Source of the DNA: Edolisoma coerulescens
Lineage: Eukaryota; Chordata; Aves; Passeriformes; Campephagidae
DNA length: 64,000 bases
Assembly (NCBI GenBank): GCA_013397115.1
Contig: VWZW01000986.1
Span: 201,890-265,889 of the forward strand
Direction: 5' to 3'
The translations under genes were made by a program, and so were the position numbers. Under the pieces are notes generated by a model, which did no database searches, was not told where the DNA came from, and was given only the letters and a program-made list of their open reading frames with translations. Shown here one piece after another: positions 22,019-36,462 of the stretch; position 1 is the stretch's first letter; each line of letters begins with the position of its first letter.

Positions 22019-25000
22019 GACATGTGTGGAACTGAGGAGCTGAAAGGAGGGTTTAGCAGTCTAGTCTGAAGAAACTGACTGTATTCATGCTTCTGATAAG
22101 ATGTATGGGAATTAACTCCAGTTGTTAATGTGCTGCATTTCTGTTCCTAAAAGGATGAATTCCACACTCCACTTGGGGATTTGCCATTGACTTGGGTAGA
22201 ACCAGAAATTCACCAACTGCTTTAAAGCCCATAGCTATTAAACCTAGGCTTTATGTCTGACCAGAAAAGTAGCTGCTGTCATTAATTTCAGTGGAATGTG
22301 CCTTTTGTGGATAAAGTACCTTTGAGCAAAACATGGCAGGACTCCATTTTTTTGTACATAAATCCATTTCATTAAACTGTAAATGGCAACTTTACCTTCA
22401 AATTTGATGGCTGAAATGCAGGGGAGGAGTTACAATTAGTTACAAGCAGAGATTTATAAAAAATATTGTGGCAATGCCCTCTGCCCCCTCAAACAGGTTT
22501 GGTCTAGACAGTCTATATAAAACTGTGAAAGATGGGATTGTACAGGATCAGGGATAAATATAAATTTTTAAAGGAGAGCCAGAGAGCTGACGTTGCAGCA
22601 AAGATACAAAGGCAGGATCTAATAGTTGGGAGAGTTGTTTCAAGCTTAGTTGCACAGATCTTCTTGACTGTTCAGTCTTTCTTTGCCATCCTCTGTTTAG
22701 CCATCTGCTGAATGATACCAGAGTACGTCAGGTTCTATTATCAGTGTTCATAAAAGAGTTTGAAGAATCTTGAACAAAAAAAAAGTCACTGCATGTATTC
22801 CAGTAACACGAACACCTACACTGCACATGCAGGTATATTTGAAAAAGAGGAAGAAAAATCAAGAGCTTGGAAACTTTCAAGTCTCTTGAGGCACACGAAA
22901 GCATATTTGGCTTATAAAATTGGTTATACTCTCTGGAAACAAGGTAGTAATGAAAAAAAACATGTTATCTAGAAAAATATTAGAACTTATGCTTATGTTC
23001 CAGTAGTTAAACTTCTATTTATAAGGGTGTCCTGTGAAGATTGTTTTCTGTAATATAAATTATGTCATACAACACGCACACTTACTCCTTGCTATTTTTC
23101 ATAGGGGGGGACATTAAATACCAAGAAACAAATTATTCCATCTCTCAGTTTCCCTATTAGATAGCAACAATAATGACAGGAATAGTCTTCATTAACATAC
23201 TCATGCTTAATTACATCCTCAGGCTACTTTCTGATTTTAGACATGCAAGGCTTCCCCAGAAGTCCAAGCTTATTTCTGTAGTTAGCAGATTTTTTAAATG
23301 AGAAGGAACAAATGCAGTAAGTTCTGAGTCTGACTGCTAAATCTGCTGTTTGTCAGAAATCTGTTTTGTGATGATTAATCAACAGTGATGGACAAGAGTA
23401 TAGTGCCATTTTATGGTTCCTGGCCTTCTGATTTTGAATTCTAACATGGTAAGAAAACTGTATGTTGATAGTAGAGGTAACCTTTAGAATTTAATTACTC
23501 CTAAAATCAATGCATGAGTAAGTTCAGGCAAGTAAGCGGAAGTGCATCTATAGGTACAGTATGAGCTGGCATTTCGCGGCTTTTTTAGTGTTCTTCTCAG
23601 TACAACTGCGCATCTCATGGGCATTCTTGTTATAATTCTTTCTTGTAAGTTGTTTTCTATTCGTTGGTGCTTCTGATACACAAAACTGAATTTCTCTTTC
23701 CTTACCAAGTACAAGCCCATTTGTGTGTAGTAGTACACCAACGTAAAGAAAACCTTCTGCTCAGTTTTGGGCTTTCTAATTGCTGATGAGACGAGGAAAT
23801 GGCTTAATGCAGATTTCCAGACTGAAAAATTACTGTAAATAGCCTTTAGAAATTCTGTGCTTATTATCACTCAGTGACTTCCACATCACATTTATTTTCC
23901 TTTTACTATGGGAAATGTTTACTGCTAACTGCCAACACTATGTGTGTGACCTACAAACCTGAAGTCAAGCTGGATTCTGTCACCAAAAGCCATGACATCT
24001 CATCTTTGACCCCTTACTTAGTGTATAAGAGAGGGCAGAATTTATAACCTGGAACTTAGATAAAATAAATATACTCTCCTTATGGTGTGTGTGCATCCTG
24101 GTACAGTCCAGTTCCCATTTTCATGCACAGATGCTGAAAAAATTGGCAAGGCCAACAGATGCATAATACACAGAAGGAATCATCCTATTATTAAAGAACT
24201 TTGAAATAAAAGTGTCTCACAAGGACTGTTTCAACGAAGGCGCAGTTTTTCCTTTCCTTCTCCAAACTCACCTCTTGTTTCAAAATGGGGCCTAATATCT
24301 CCTTTTGTAGGCAGATATTGCAAGTCATAAGTGGAGGTTTGGAGTAGTGGTTCATATCTATTTGTGGAACAGGAACGCATGGAAACAACAGATTATGTAA
24401 CAGGGCTGCACATCTCCAGGCTACCAGGAAAACATATCAGAGCATCTCATGCATGGAGTCATCCACAGCTTCTTTCTGCTCTTGGAGGACCTGGAGAGAC
24501 TGTGGCACCACAGACCTTCCAGGAGGGCACAGATTACAGGTTGGCAAATGGGGAAGAAATCACAAGTGGAGTTCAGCTATTACACAGGCCAAATAGCAGC
24601 TGGAGCTGCAGTCAGCCAAGGAAACATCACCTGCTCTTCAGGGCACATAGGTGTTGTCCTTCTCATCTTGTACCTACTTCTCTGCATTAAGCCTGTATAC
24701 TTACGTGGTAGCAGAACTGTAGAACTCTGGAGAGGTAAAGCATGGCATTGTAGGAGAGGTTTGGGAAACAGATAAGTGGTAAGGATTAGTTACGGAAAGA
24801 AGAATGATGGTGAATGCCTCACCAAAGAAAGTTGAAAAAAAATAAGACAGATGGAAATGAAATATTTTAGGAGTATGATGCAACAGTTTATTAGAATTAA
24901 CTTTCTGACTAAATCTTCCACATTAATCTAAGAAACTGTCAGGATTTTATGTCCAACATAGAGATAAGCAACAAAACCAGACAATGAAGTATTTCTGAAA

Positions 25001-28000
25001 AGGTATTCACAGGGAGTAACCCTGTGCTCTAGAAAAGAAACATCTGGAGATGTACTTTGTTATTCCACAGTGACAAAGAAATTGATGAAGTATCCTGTGT
25101 AGTGAGACAGAGCTAGCACACCATCTGCTAAGCCATAGGACACACCCTTTTTGGAATCCAAAGTCTGCCTAGGTAAACTGTAAGGGTATGAATAATATTC
25201 CAGCATGTGAATTATACTTCACCAGCATTGTGCATTGCAGATAAATACTGAGCTGAACATTTTTTTTCATAGAAATTTCTTACTAGTACAAATTAAATGG
25301 TTTCACACTCCTGGTAAAAAGTATGTTTGTGATTTTTTTTGTGCTCAACACCTTTTTCCAGACTGAAATAACAGGAAAGATGATCTGGAAGCAATCTTGA
25401 CACCAATCAGAGAGAAATGGTCAAGCTGTGTTCAGAGCTAACCTGATTTTAACTGAGAAATTATTGTTCAGATTCCCCAGGGATCATTGATGCTACACAA
25501 GAGAAAATTTTCTACCTCTTGAGTGCAAAATTTCCTACATTTGGGGTATAAACTTTAATTCAAGATCACTGAGAAAAGGGATAGAATAGAAAATAGGAGA
25601 AAGGGAAGCAGTGTCTGAAGGAGATTGTGCATGTTCCTAGGACAGGTGCCGAGAGGAGTGATGTTAATGTATATAAATATACCCATGGTAGCTTTAATTC
25701 ATTTATTTTAAGTCCTGATGGACTGAAGAACTTCCAGAATAGACTTCACAAGACCTCACAGATCATTTGGTTCTTGGGCTTTTGATTCTGGGCTGGGATT
25801 TGGCAGGAGACATTTACTGTAGTGACTGAGATGAGCTGCATTCACAGACTCTGTGTGTATGATATCTTAGAGAGGAGAGGGAAAAAGCAGCCTGTCTGGA
25901 GCTGATGAAGTAAAGTTAAGATTTATGAACTGAGTAATTTGGGAAGGTCTCATTTTGTATATATATTATGACTAGCAATGCTGAACTCCTACCCCAGGGC
26001 TCCAGAGTGTATATAACTTAGTTCTCACTGTGTGTGCTGTTATTCTCTCTTGATAGACAAAGACACGGAAACAGAGGAATTGGATATGCCCTCGAGTATT
26101 AGCAAACTTGGTAGCAAAACATTGCAGAAAATCTGCCAGTGCTTTCTTTTAAACGACAACTGCAAACTTCACACAGGGCTGTTCATTATATACCTTGCTC
26201 ACTAGGTCCTTCTGATTTGTGTAGTTTGTACCTGGGTCTTAACAGATGCATCAGATCAGAGCCATGCCAACATTTCTGTCAGGCTTCCACATATTTGCTT
26301 CATGTTTTTCTCTTCACTCTCATCTCCTGTATCTTCCAACAGTTCTTTAATGAACACAAAAGGTGGCTTCAACTGTCTGGGACTAGCTCAAGCCAGAGAA
26401 GAGCTTAGGTGGCCAAAGCCATCCAGACTGGTGTGATGTGAGGTGTTATAGGACAGAGGGAACAGGGAGAAATACTGAAGTTATGCAGGGGCTGGTTTTT
26501 GTAAAGTAAAGGAAAGCAATTCCTTAATATCAGTTTTGTGCCAGAGATGCTAATCAATGATTTTACAGTTTTCTGTGACAAAAAGAGATTGCAGTGTAAC
26601 ACAAGTGACTTGTCTTGAAGTGGAATACTACAGAGTACTGTGTTTCAGGCAGAAAAAGAAGACAATTTTTAAAATTAATTTTAAAGTACAAAAAGAAAAG
26701 CAAGAAAATTCTTGTGGGATTTTTATCTTGGTGTAAATATTTCTTAGGCTATAAATGAAATATGTTTGGTTTTGGGGAAAGACACAAATCCATCAGCAGA
26801 AACAATAGGCAGAGGAGGATGTTTTGTCCTTGAATCACTTGTGCTTTTCTATGACAAGCTATATTTAAAAGCATTTAATGAGAAAAAAAAAATCTGTTTA
26901 TGGATTCATTTGATACCAAGTGTCAGTGATGAATGGTCAGCTGCTGTCCAAGGCCCTGGCTTTCATTATTGAGTTATTTAAATACGTGTATGTGAGTACT
27001 AGAGAGAATTGAGACTTTTCATGTTTATTGAGAGGAAAAAATGTCTCAGATTTGGAACATATGGTTTTTAGTTCTCACTTCCACTTCAAAATCAAGGCTG
27101 TATTGTGTTTACAAAGGACATCTGATTGGAAACTGCAGCAGAGGTCCTACCTTAGAGGTAACATGTATCTTTAGTTCCCAGGGGGACTGAGCAAATAGAT
27201 CTGCCCTTGCTTTAGTAAAGCGATCAATGAAAAGTAGTCTGAAGAAGAAATGTAACTGCACCCAGTTGATGCTTGAGAGGCAAGGGAGGGGAGCTTCAGA
27301 TTTTACTTGTGGCTGTGAACAAATGTCTCAGGGCTTGCTTGTTAGTGTGTCTCAAGCAGCAGAGTGGCTCTGGCATGTTTGTATGCTCTGAATTGCAAAA
27401 GAGAAGTGTAGAATTCTGTGTGCCAAGTATTTGGCTTTCGTATGCAGGAAGGAAGCCCACAGACCGTATAGCCAGACAAATTCCCCCAAACTGGAGATGC
27501 TGAATGCTGGTATGAAGCAATAGTCCTATTGAAAGGATCAAAAGCTTGAGCACTACCCTGCATGTTGGTAATTTCATTGATATGAAAAAAATCCATATTT
27601 TAGTGCTCAACTCCATACTCCACTCACTACTTCCCAATTCCATTTTTCCACCATTTTCTTCAACTCTTGTTTTTATCAAACTATACAATTTTTCTTGTAT
27701 TTATTAAGATTTATCACTGAATTCTGCTGAAATACAATTAATAAATGATCATAAAGCATATATTCTATAAAGCTGAAGGGTTTTTTCCTTCTATTTCCTT
27801 TTTATTGTATTTTTATTTTTCTTATGAGAAGCCATTCTTTGATTTATTATTTTTCCAGTTCTAAAGATATCATTAGCCCATGGATATTATTCTAAATTTG
27901 AAATATTTTATTCATTAGTGTTTGGTGTTGGAATGGACAGGTGCACTTTCAGAAATAATTGTTTGCCTAGCTAGTCCTGCTCATAGGATATTAAGGTCAC

Positions 28001-30539
28001 CGTCATCAGAAATATTTTTTGTGTGATTGGGTTATGCTGGAGTTCCCAAGTGAATTGTACAATTCTCTGTGTTAAACTGGCACAGCTGCAGATTGCCAGT
28101 TATTTCTGTGGGAGCTATAACATGCAGTAACAGAAGATTTACCCTCTGGAAACTTAATTGAGCGGTACAGACAGATAGAACTGTAATTCCCCTCTAGCTC
28201 AGCTAAAAGCTGTTTAGCAGAATTTTCTTTTAAACCCATGTCTTTTTTTCTTTCATACCTGGTAGATCAATAGATACAGGCAAGTTTTCTAGACTTTCCA
28301 GTAGATGACTTCTCAAAAATTTAGTTTAGTCATGAAGGATGCCACTGCAGACAGTCTTTTACTTTTGTTATTAATCCAGACACCTACACATCCCCCATGT
28401 TAGCCAGAGGGAGAGCACAGTCTCAGGTGTATTAATGATTCCTTGCAGATATCCTCTCCTCAGTCTGCTATGGTCTGTCAAGACTACAGTGAGATGAGTG
28501 CATGTCAATACCTTCAGACTTACATCCACTCAGGATAATGAATTTCATAATGAATGGCAAGTGCAGACAGAACAAGGATTTTTCTGGGGGAGAAAATAAA
28601 TATCATAGAGCAAAACTATCATATGGATCAAGTTATCCTTTGCACAGTTTTAGTGTGATGTAGGAACACAAAGAAAGTTATGGAAAATAATTGAGTAATT
28701 TGCATAATTAAAAGTCCATCACAGCTAATTTAGCCTGACTCTAAGAAATAGTCTGAACCCCCCCCATGTCTCTTACCTCTACTTTTGAAATATCTGCAGC
28801 TACCAGTCTTACTGAATGGCTGTTATTTCAACTGATATTCTGGTTTCTTTGAAATGCTAAAAGATTTTTTTAAAATTCTATTTTATAACAATCTTTAGTT
28901 GTCAAAATAAGCATTTTTAATCAATGTAGTACTGAGGTAGAAGAGACCGTATGTTTCTCTGGAAAGATCCTGCATAGGAATTTTCATTTCCTTTAGTCCA
29001 ATTCAGGCTACACAGCACCAAGGTCAAAACCTAGGACGATGGTGAAGACTTGAATTTTATTAAAAGAAAAGGTGAGGATGTAAGAGTTGAGTACATTCCT
29101 TAAAACAAGCATCTAACTAAAAGTCTATATACCATTACCATAGGCAGTGGGATGCAAGAATTTTAGGGCAAGAAAGCTTGTGCATGTCTTGGAAAGCCAA
29201 GAGTCACAAGATATCCCTGGCTGTAAACATTTCAGTTTCTGGGTTTGAACAGCCATTTAGTGCTGTTTCATTCATGTAAGTACCTGCATGCTTGTATGTG
29301 TCCCATGACTTACAGCCTGTAGTGGAATAACTCTAGGAAGCTTATGGGGGTAGACAGGATCATTCCATGCAAGTGCACAGAAATGAGCATTATTAAATCT
29401 TGGGGTTTGGATTATCATGATACATATTTAGAAAGCGAGGAAGGAGATGTCTTCAGTATGCTGCCCTGAAAGTGGAGATAAGCCCTGCAAAAGCTCAGAC
29501 ATACCTAAGTAATGATTAGGTCCATCTTACAGCACAGTCAAAACTGCTGAATCTCTCTTCAAAACTGCTGGAAGAAAATCCGATTTATATGGATTGCCAC
29601 ATCTGTTTGTTCATTTAGTAGAGTTGTAAAGCATGGACTGTTGATAAGAGAAGTTAAAGATACAAGAAAGCTATTCTGATGAAGTGAAACTATTCTAGGA
29701 ATTTTCGTGGGGTTTTTGTGTTTTAAACATCACTTCTTACTGGACTCTTCAAAAGTTGTTTAGGCCTATTATGGAGTGGAAATTTATTGGCAATGTTGCC
29801 AAAAAAGAACAGATGTCTTTAATAAACATTTGTTAGGTATTTGGAAGGGGGGATATGTATCTATTACATAAAATCTGACAAAGGATCAAAAATTTGAAAC
29901 AGTGTCTATGGAGGATAAATACTATTCCCTTAACAGACCTTGCTGGCTTGCTCCATGTCCACAAAGGGGAGACAGGTTTCTACCATTTTGGTGGCAATTC
30001 CTCATAATTTTGTAGAATTCAGCATAAATGCAAAGGAACCTGATGTGCCACTGCTTGAAAAGTTCAAGTGGAAAGACCCAGCTGTGACTGGAAACTGATT
30101 ATCTTGATTCCAGTCGTGGACAAAGTAACAACTGTCCATGAGTGCTTTAGTGGAAAGAATAGGGCTCAAGAATAATTTGTCTGATAAATCTCTCATTGAA
30201 GTTGTCCAGGAGACTCATAGCTGAGTCAAGATGTTTCTAGTGGTGATAGAAGAGACTCCAGAGGTAATGTTTGTGCTTTTCCAATATCTGGAAGAAAACA
30301 AACAGAAAAAAAACCAGTCTGCTGGTAGAATTTGTAGATAACACATACTGATGTGGTAAATAGTGATTAAAACATGGAGCACTTTGTGTTCAAAAATGTG
30401 CACCTCCTTATAAAAGCAAGTACAAATCCAGGTAAAAAATTTGAGCTGTAGTTGTAGAAATTTGTATCCTGAAGAACAGAACTCTGAAAAGGCCATAGAG
30501 ATCATTGTGGAAAAGTGATGTAATATGAGGCAAAACCAC
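22019..30539. other. Non-coding, gene-free 8.5 kb
   Basis: I see no gene, RNA gene or transposon in this stretch. Open frames such as 23484-23870 minus, 24331-24775 plus and 27296-27688 minus are unrelated to any family I know and overlap frames on the other strand. Degenerate words around 22160-22310 (CCATTGACTTGG, TAATTTCAGTGG) may be remnants of the same old palindromic repeat as at 20998-21021. A T-rich stretch lies at 27780-27860. Confidence 0.5.
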
Positions 30540-30715
30540 TAAATATGTGTACACATATAGTCATATAATACATGATTTGTGTGTCAATTCATATAACATT
30601 CATATCTATGTGAACACATACACGTATGTATATAGTGTAAATAGCATATATATATGTGTGTAAATCCATGCAGTACATATTATCACGTATCATATACATG
30701 TATGTGGATGCTTAA
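30540..30715. repeat. AT/TG-rich low-complexity stretch
   Basis: About 175 bp dominated by TATA, CATAT, TGTG and ACACAT words, including a TATATATATGTGTG run near 30648-30661. It is probably an eroded (TA)n/(TG)n microsatellite. Confidence 0.7.
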
Positions 30716-33700
30716 CCTACCATATAATTAAATATTTCCATATTAGTAAATGTGTAAACAGAGCAACATTGAACAGAAGTGAAGTGATTTCGTTTGTGTG
30801 GGGTTAGTGGGGAAGGTAGCTTGGAAGGTAAGTCGCAGGCAGTATGGACCATCATGGGGGAAAAAAACCCCAAGTTATTGAAGAAAGCTTTAATTAAATA
30901 AGACCTGTAATAGTGCAATATGTTTTAAATTATGCCTAAGTATATTCCACAAAGCCTCTTTGTTTCTGTGCATGTCAGACCCAACTGGAGGAATAAGCAT
31001 GTGTTGTTCAATTAGATTGAAGGCATTTTAAAGAGAGCTCCCTCTACTGCATTCTCTTTAGAGAAAGAAAGACCTGATATGAACAAAACAAAGAAACAAA
31101 AAAACCCATAACACAACAAAACTATGACACAGGTATAACTGATGTGCTTTTTAAAAATGGAATAGCATTCCAGGACTAACCTTCTGCTGGACAGGATAAT
31201 GGTAAGATTGCAAGCCTGCTGATATGCTCTAAAAAAAATTTACTATGATTTATTACTGAGCAGGACAGAATGTGAAATGTCTTTAATAAGCTTAGTGAAT
31301 AACCTACCCTGTTCTTTCTTTAATCATGTTAGTAGTCATTTGAGCATTTAATTACATTTTCAAAGGTCTTAATGGGAATAGCAATATTAGCTTATTACAT
31401 TTAAAGGAACCTGAAAAATACAGACCAATACCTTCCTAGTGCAGCCTCATCTTTCCAACAGGACATTGACTTTAACAATTATATGTCTTCTAATTAATGC
31501 TATTTTCAATAGGATTGAGGATATATAAATATTTATGTATAAGAGAAGCTTAATGAATATACCCTCTATGAAGAGATTTTTCATAGGTCCTAAATGTATA
31601 AATGTGAAAGAAAACTAACCTAAACCCAAAGAGAGTGAATATAATACAATGTCTTTTTACTGTCATGCAGTAATATTCGTTCATCTAGTTGCAAGCTAGC
31701 AGGGGACAGATTTATCCCTGTCATAACTCCACAAAATTCAGGAATCTGCAGTTATGCCAGTGATAAACTTGGTCCTAGATTTTCTAAAATTGTACAAACC
31801 CTCAAAGATCCTGTATCTCCAAAAGGCATTTTACTCATTTAGCCAGCTTCTTGCCTGAGAGATATCAAACGATATTTACAGGGTTTTGGTTTCTGGTTTT
31901 AGTCTTCAAGTCCAAAATGGGAGGTCTCTCAGACTTCAGAAGATGTCTTGTGACTACCAAGGAAACAGATATGTGCATGCAGTATGCAAGAATAATGGGA
32001 ACTTGTTCTTGCATTAAAATCAATTCCCCTTAGCAATTAAATAAGGCTTTTGTTTTGACTTAAATAGCTAATAATTAGGGATCTCTGTTGAAATGTCAGT
32101 AGAATAGGAACTAAAATTAATTTAATCCAAAATTTCATTCAGATTTGAAACTGACATTTAGAATGTGCATTTTTTTTAGGTTTAGAAACATGAGAGAAGC
32201 AATCTCCTCTCATTTGATTTATGCACGGGAATTCTGTGCTTCTACTGAGTGGTCAGAAATAATATCAAAATAAGACAAATATTCTCACACTCTAGAAAGG
32301 TAGAATGTGGCTAAGATGGGATATTTATCCAAGAATAATTTTCTGTATCCTGTAAGTGTTGGCACTGCCATAGCCATGCTGGGCAACTCATACTCATCTG
32401 CATGCTAGATTGGGTTTTGACCATATTTTGTTTCAACTTAAGAGACCTTAATATTTGTATTGTCGGGAAAAAGCATTGGGGAAGTTTCAGGTCATATACA
32501 TGGCTCTTTTCAATTCATCTGCAGCATGTTTGGTCCAACATGCCCAAGAAGCAAATATACAACTCATACCCTCTGACTATGAAATATGGCTGTTTTGTTA
32601 AACTCCATCTACTGGTAGCCAGTAAGTGAGAAATGTGGGTAGTACATCATGTGAAAGTTAGCTTCTGGCCAAAAGATACAATAATAAGATAACTGAACAT
32701 CTCTATATGTTGTAATATATATTATAAGAAGGGGTTGATTATTTTTTTAATGTAAAATAGAGTTTGAAATTTGAAAGCTGTAGTTGCACAGGAGTCGCAA
32801 CTGAAATATTGTAACTCTCACATATAGACTGATTCAGGCAGATTTATCCTTTTCATTATCGTGCTTCATGCTCTGTGTGTATGTATGTTTGATTACAATT
32901 CAGACATCTTTCCAAATATGTGGGAGACAATCTTGCACAGCCTTTTGTGCCATACTCCCTTAACTAAGTTTACAGTGACTTATTTTTGTGAGAGCTGAAC
33001 ACGACCTTGCTTGGGAGCCTTTGGCTCAGCTGTTGAGGTGCAAACTGGTGTTAAAGAAATTCCTGCAGAGTGGAGGAAAGAGGGAAAGAGTTGAAGCTGT
33101 TAATAGACGCTTTCGAAAAGCAAACTGTAAGTGTAATGGGGACAAGCTTTTCATGTGAGGGAGCAGACAAATGTCATGAGGTGGCTTAACTTTTCATCTT
33201 TAGACACATTCATTACTTACATTGTGAGCACAGGGTCATGCACAACATGTTATGTATTGTCTCTGTATAATATTATTGAGAAAATCGGACAGTGCAAGAT
33301 TTCAGGTAGAGGAGAAAGCACAGCATTTCAGTATTTTCTCAGTTTTCTCAGTTGGTTTGGGAGTTTGTGCCCAAAAGAAATGGAAAAAGAATTTTGTTGT
33401 GAAAGTATTAAAAAAAAAGGAAAACAAAAGTGAGCATTGTCAACAAAAAGAATTGTTCATGAAAGCAAATTCATTGATTGCATAAAGTGTCATGAAAATT
33501 AAGTTTTGATTAAGAAAGTCAAAGGGAAGGACAAGGTAAGCAAATCAAGTACTTGGTGCTGCCTTTTTTCAGCTGCCTTTTTTGAAAAAAATACCCCTTC
33601 CTGTTCTCAGTGCTGTGAAAACATAAGGATTTTATAGCTAATGGAAAATAAAACAATTTAAAGGGAATAGCAAACTGGAAAAATATCAGTCCCTCCAGAC

Positions 33701-36006
33701 CAGTAAACATTCCAGTATCTCTTTAAGGAACTTGTTAATACATTTGTGCCAAATAATACTTTAGCTTTATATATAAATAGTAGAAGACAAGCAGCTATAA
33801 TACTTTTAACTCTTCCATAATTTTGCAAAACACAGTCTTCTCTTGAAGAAACACTTCCACTTTGCAGAAGGCTGATCCTCCCACTTTGACAATTTCTGAT
33901 TCATTCATACAATATGCTTGAACACAAATGTAACACAGTGTTCTGTCCTGTTAAAGTAATTTTCGTTAACTGCAATTTTATAGCCTCTGCTCCTACTGGA
34001 ACCCAGTTAAATGTTTTCACAGGTCACTGCCGTGTCCACATGGAGCAAGCAATGTATAGGAGTTTTGTTCTTTGAATCAAGCACAGCATCGAGAGGGGAA
34101 CGTAGGTGGCTCAAAGGCTCATTTTCATACTTGCCACAATACAGAGGCAAGCAGTAGGTGTCAGAAGACACTCTTTGCAAGCCGTTGCAAGAAAGTCACA
34201 GCTTAACCTAATTTTCAAATAGGCTAAGGTTTCAAGTTCTTTCAAAATAAAATGCAGAGCCAAATATAACAGTGTCTAGGAAACAGAACTGGTGACTGGT
34301 GCTATACATTTGAAAGCAACAGAGCTATATATTAAAATAATGATAAACTTCTGGCTTAGCTCATGGTTTAATATTTTTTTTATTTGTATTTATTTTTTGC
34401 TTATATAATTTATATCTCATTTATCTACAGTCTTAGTTCTTCTGGGGTTTGTTTTCTTGTTCTGTAGGGATATCTCACCCATTACTGACCGTATTGTGGT
34501 GGCTCAAACATATCCATGTGTAAAACAGGTGTGATAATAGCAAGAGTACCTGAACCAATTCAAAGTTGAGGCATGATTTCACCCGTTGTTCATATGCCTG
34601 TATGTGCTCCTGTGTAAAGGATCCCATCTTATGCTAAATACAGACATATTCCCTGGCCAGCTGGGTGTTAGGCTCGTTTTTAGAGCTCTCCTGAGCAGCT
34701 TCTGTATTATATTAACCCACAGCTGCAAGCTGAGCACTCCATAGAGTTTCTGTTGCTGTTAAGATAGACCTGTTTCTAGCCTTTGAATGTAACTAAAACC
34801 AATGGAAATGGTCTGACAGGAGCCGTTCCCAGCAGGAGTTAAGGTTGGCATCCCAAATTACACTGTCAGCTTACTTCTGACCAAGAAGCACCCACAGCAG
34901 AGTAAGTCTCTTCGAAGTTACATCAATGAGCATGGATAGCTGGCTTAAAAATTTTGAAATTTTGTGTATGGCCATTCAGGTTTGAAGCTGGGGCCTGCCC
35001 AGCCCCCGGCACGAACGGGCTGCTGCCGTGCCCCAAGCTAAGCAGTCTGCCCAGAAGCAGGACCAGGGCCTGTGAGGATTATCACATCTTCATATACTTC
35101 TTTCTGGGCAGCTGCTTAGGCTGTCCTTAGGAGGGGTCAGTGCTGCCTGAAAGGGCTCTCCACACCTCCATCAGTTATTCAAGCAGGAGGTTAATGCACT
35201 GAGATGCTGGGAGAGAAGTTGTTTTGGGGAGAAAAAGGAAAACAGCTCTAACCGTTAAGTCTGAAATGCAAACTATACTCTATCTTTGTTGTAGGACTCT
35301 ACTTTCTTTTCCTTTACAGCTATTTTTGTGATTTCATATCTCTAAGCACCAAACACTTTGCCTTTATTGGGGAAGTAGGAGCTCATAATGGGAAAGATCA
35401 TAGCATAGAAGATGTGTGCACATATCTTTCAGAGATAACTTTCTTACAAAGACAGCCAGGCTAGAAAGAAACCTTAAATAGTACAAGGAAGCAGAGAAAA
35501 GTTTGGAGACTTCGGGTTTACAAGTAGAAAGTTATATTTTAGTAAGAAATTATTGTAAAATAAACTGCTTATCTGTCTGGGATCAGCTGCAAAGACCCCT
35601 GGGACATGGACTGGTAGCCTCAAGGGGCCCAAATGGGATTCTGGACTGTGGGCAGGATGGGAGGAGCCCCAGAAACTTTGGGCAGGGGTAGGCCAGGGCT
35701 ATTGGTGCTCTCAGGGCCATTGCATCTCTTCTAAGCAAACTTTGTTTTAATTTAAATTGCACATTGAATAAGCAGTGAGTTTTAGACAGAATAAGGCCAG
35801 TGGATGCACTACTGTGAATGTATTTGGGTTTGTAAATGAGGGGAGGGGTAAAGAGATGCCAAGCTACCAAGAGCTGCTTGCCAGGGAGTAAGAAGGGAAA
35901 GAATCTGTAGCAAACAAGTGGCAATTATGGCTCAGGAACTCTTGCACAGTCTGTGACTCTGTCTGTAGCAAAGCAATGAGCATGTGAGGAAGGATGGGGC
36001 AGCTGG
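30716..36006. other. Non-coding, no recognised gene
   Basis: AT-rich DNA with an A-rich (CAAA)n-like tract at 31080-31124, a T-rich stretch at 34370-34430 and a GC-richer patch at 34985-35080 with a few CpGs. Frames at 33155-33485 and 35583-35924 show no known motif. Confidence 0.5.
31080..31124 (+). repeat. A-rich (CAAA)n-like tract
   Basis: AACAAAAC and AAACAAAA words over about 45 bp. It is similar in texture to 7380-7436, with no adjacent retrocopy seen. Confidence 0.7.
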
Positions 36007-36462
36007 ATGGGGCAAGAGGCAGGAAGGCAGATGACACTGTGGGATAAAATAAACAGCAAAACAAAAGTGCTCAGAAAAGGAGCCACTGCCAGAACAAGGA
36101 AACCAAACTTTCCAGAAGGCGCCTTGGCAGTAGTCGCCCTGTGGCTAAGCACAAGCTGGACAGAGAATCCTCCCACCTCCTTCATCCTATTTGCCTCCAG
36201 CTCTGTCTATTCCATCCCTGCTTCTTTCCTCCTCTGCTGTGGGGCTGTTGCCATCACAGTTATTAGTTTTACTTTCTCTTCCCTTCCAGTTCTGCTTCTG
36301 GCTTTCTGTATCCTGCATAATTCAATGAAAATGTTTGCAATAAAAATCAGCAAAAAGACTGAGCTTCTACTAGTATTTCATAGTGATGGCTACAGCAAAT
36401 GCTCTGGAAGCACTGTAGAAAGAAATATAAATGCACTAGCAAAGGGCTGTAATTTTACCTGA
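36007..36462 (+). other. 151-codon ATG-initiated frame, unknown
   Basis: This is the longest ATG-started frame outside CR1 on the plus strand. The conceptual product starts Met-Gly-Gln-Glu-Ala-Gly. Its middle, about residues 55-105, is hydrophobic, rich in Ser, Leu, Val and Phe, and could mimic membrane segments. The end is rich in Lys, Ser and Asn. The base before the start is a poor Kozak context at -3, with G at +4. A minus-strand frame overlaps at 35925-36185. No family is recognised and no flanking splice sites stand out. Chance is the simplest explanation. Confidence 0.12.

Noticed and set aside
24331..24775. Two overlapping plus-strand frames of 119 and 108 codons
   Set aside because: No recognisable motif in either frame, no splice support, and they conflict with each other.
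29234..29281. Exon-like interval between TTTCAG and GTAAGT on the plus strand
   Set aside because: The acceptor lacks a pyrimidine tract and the 42-bp frame is unremarkable. Such pairs are common by chance.
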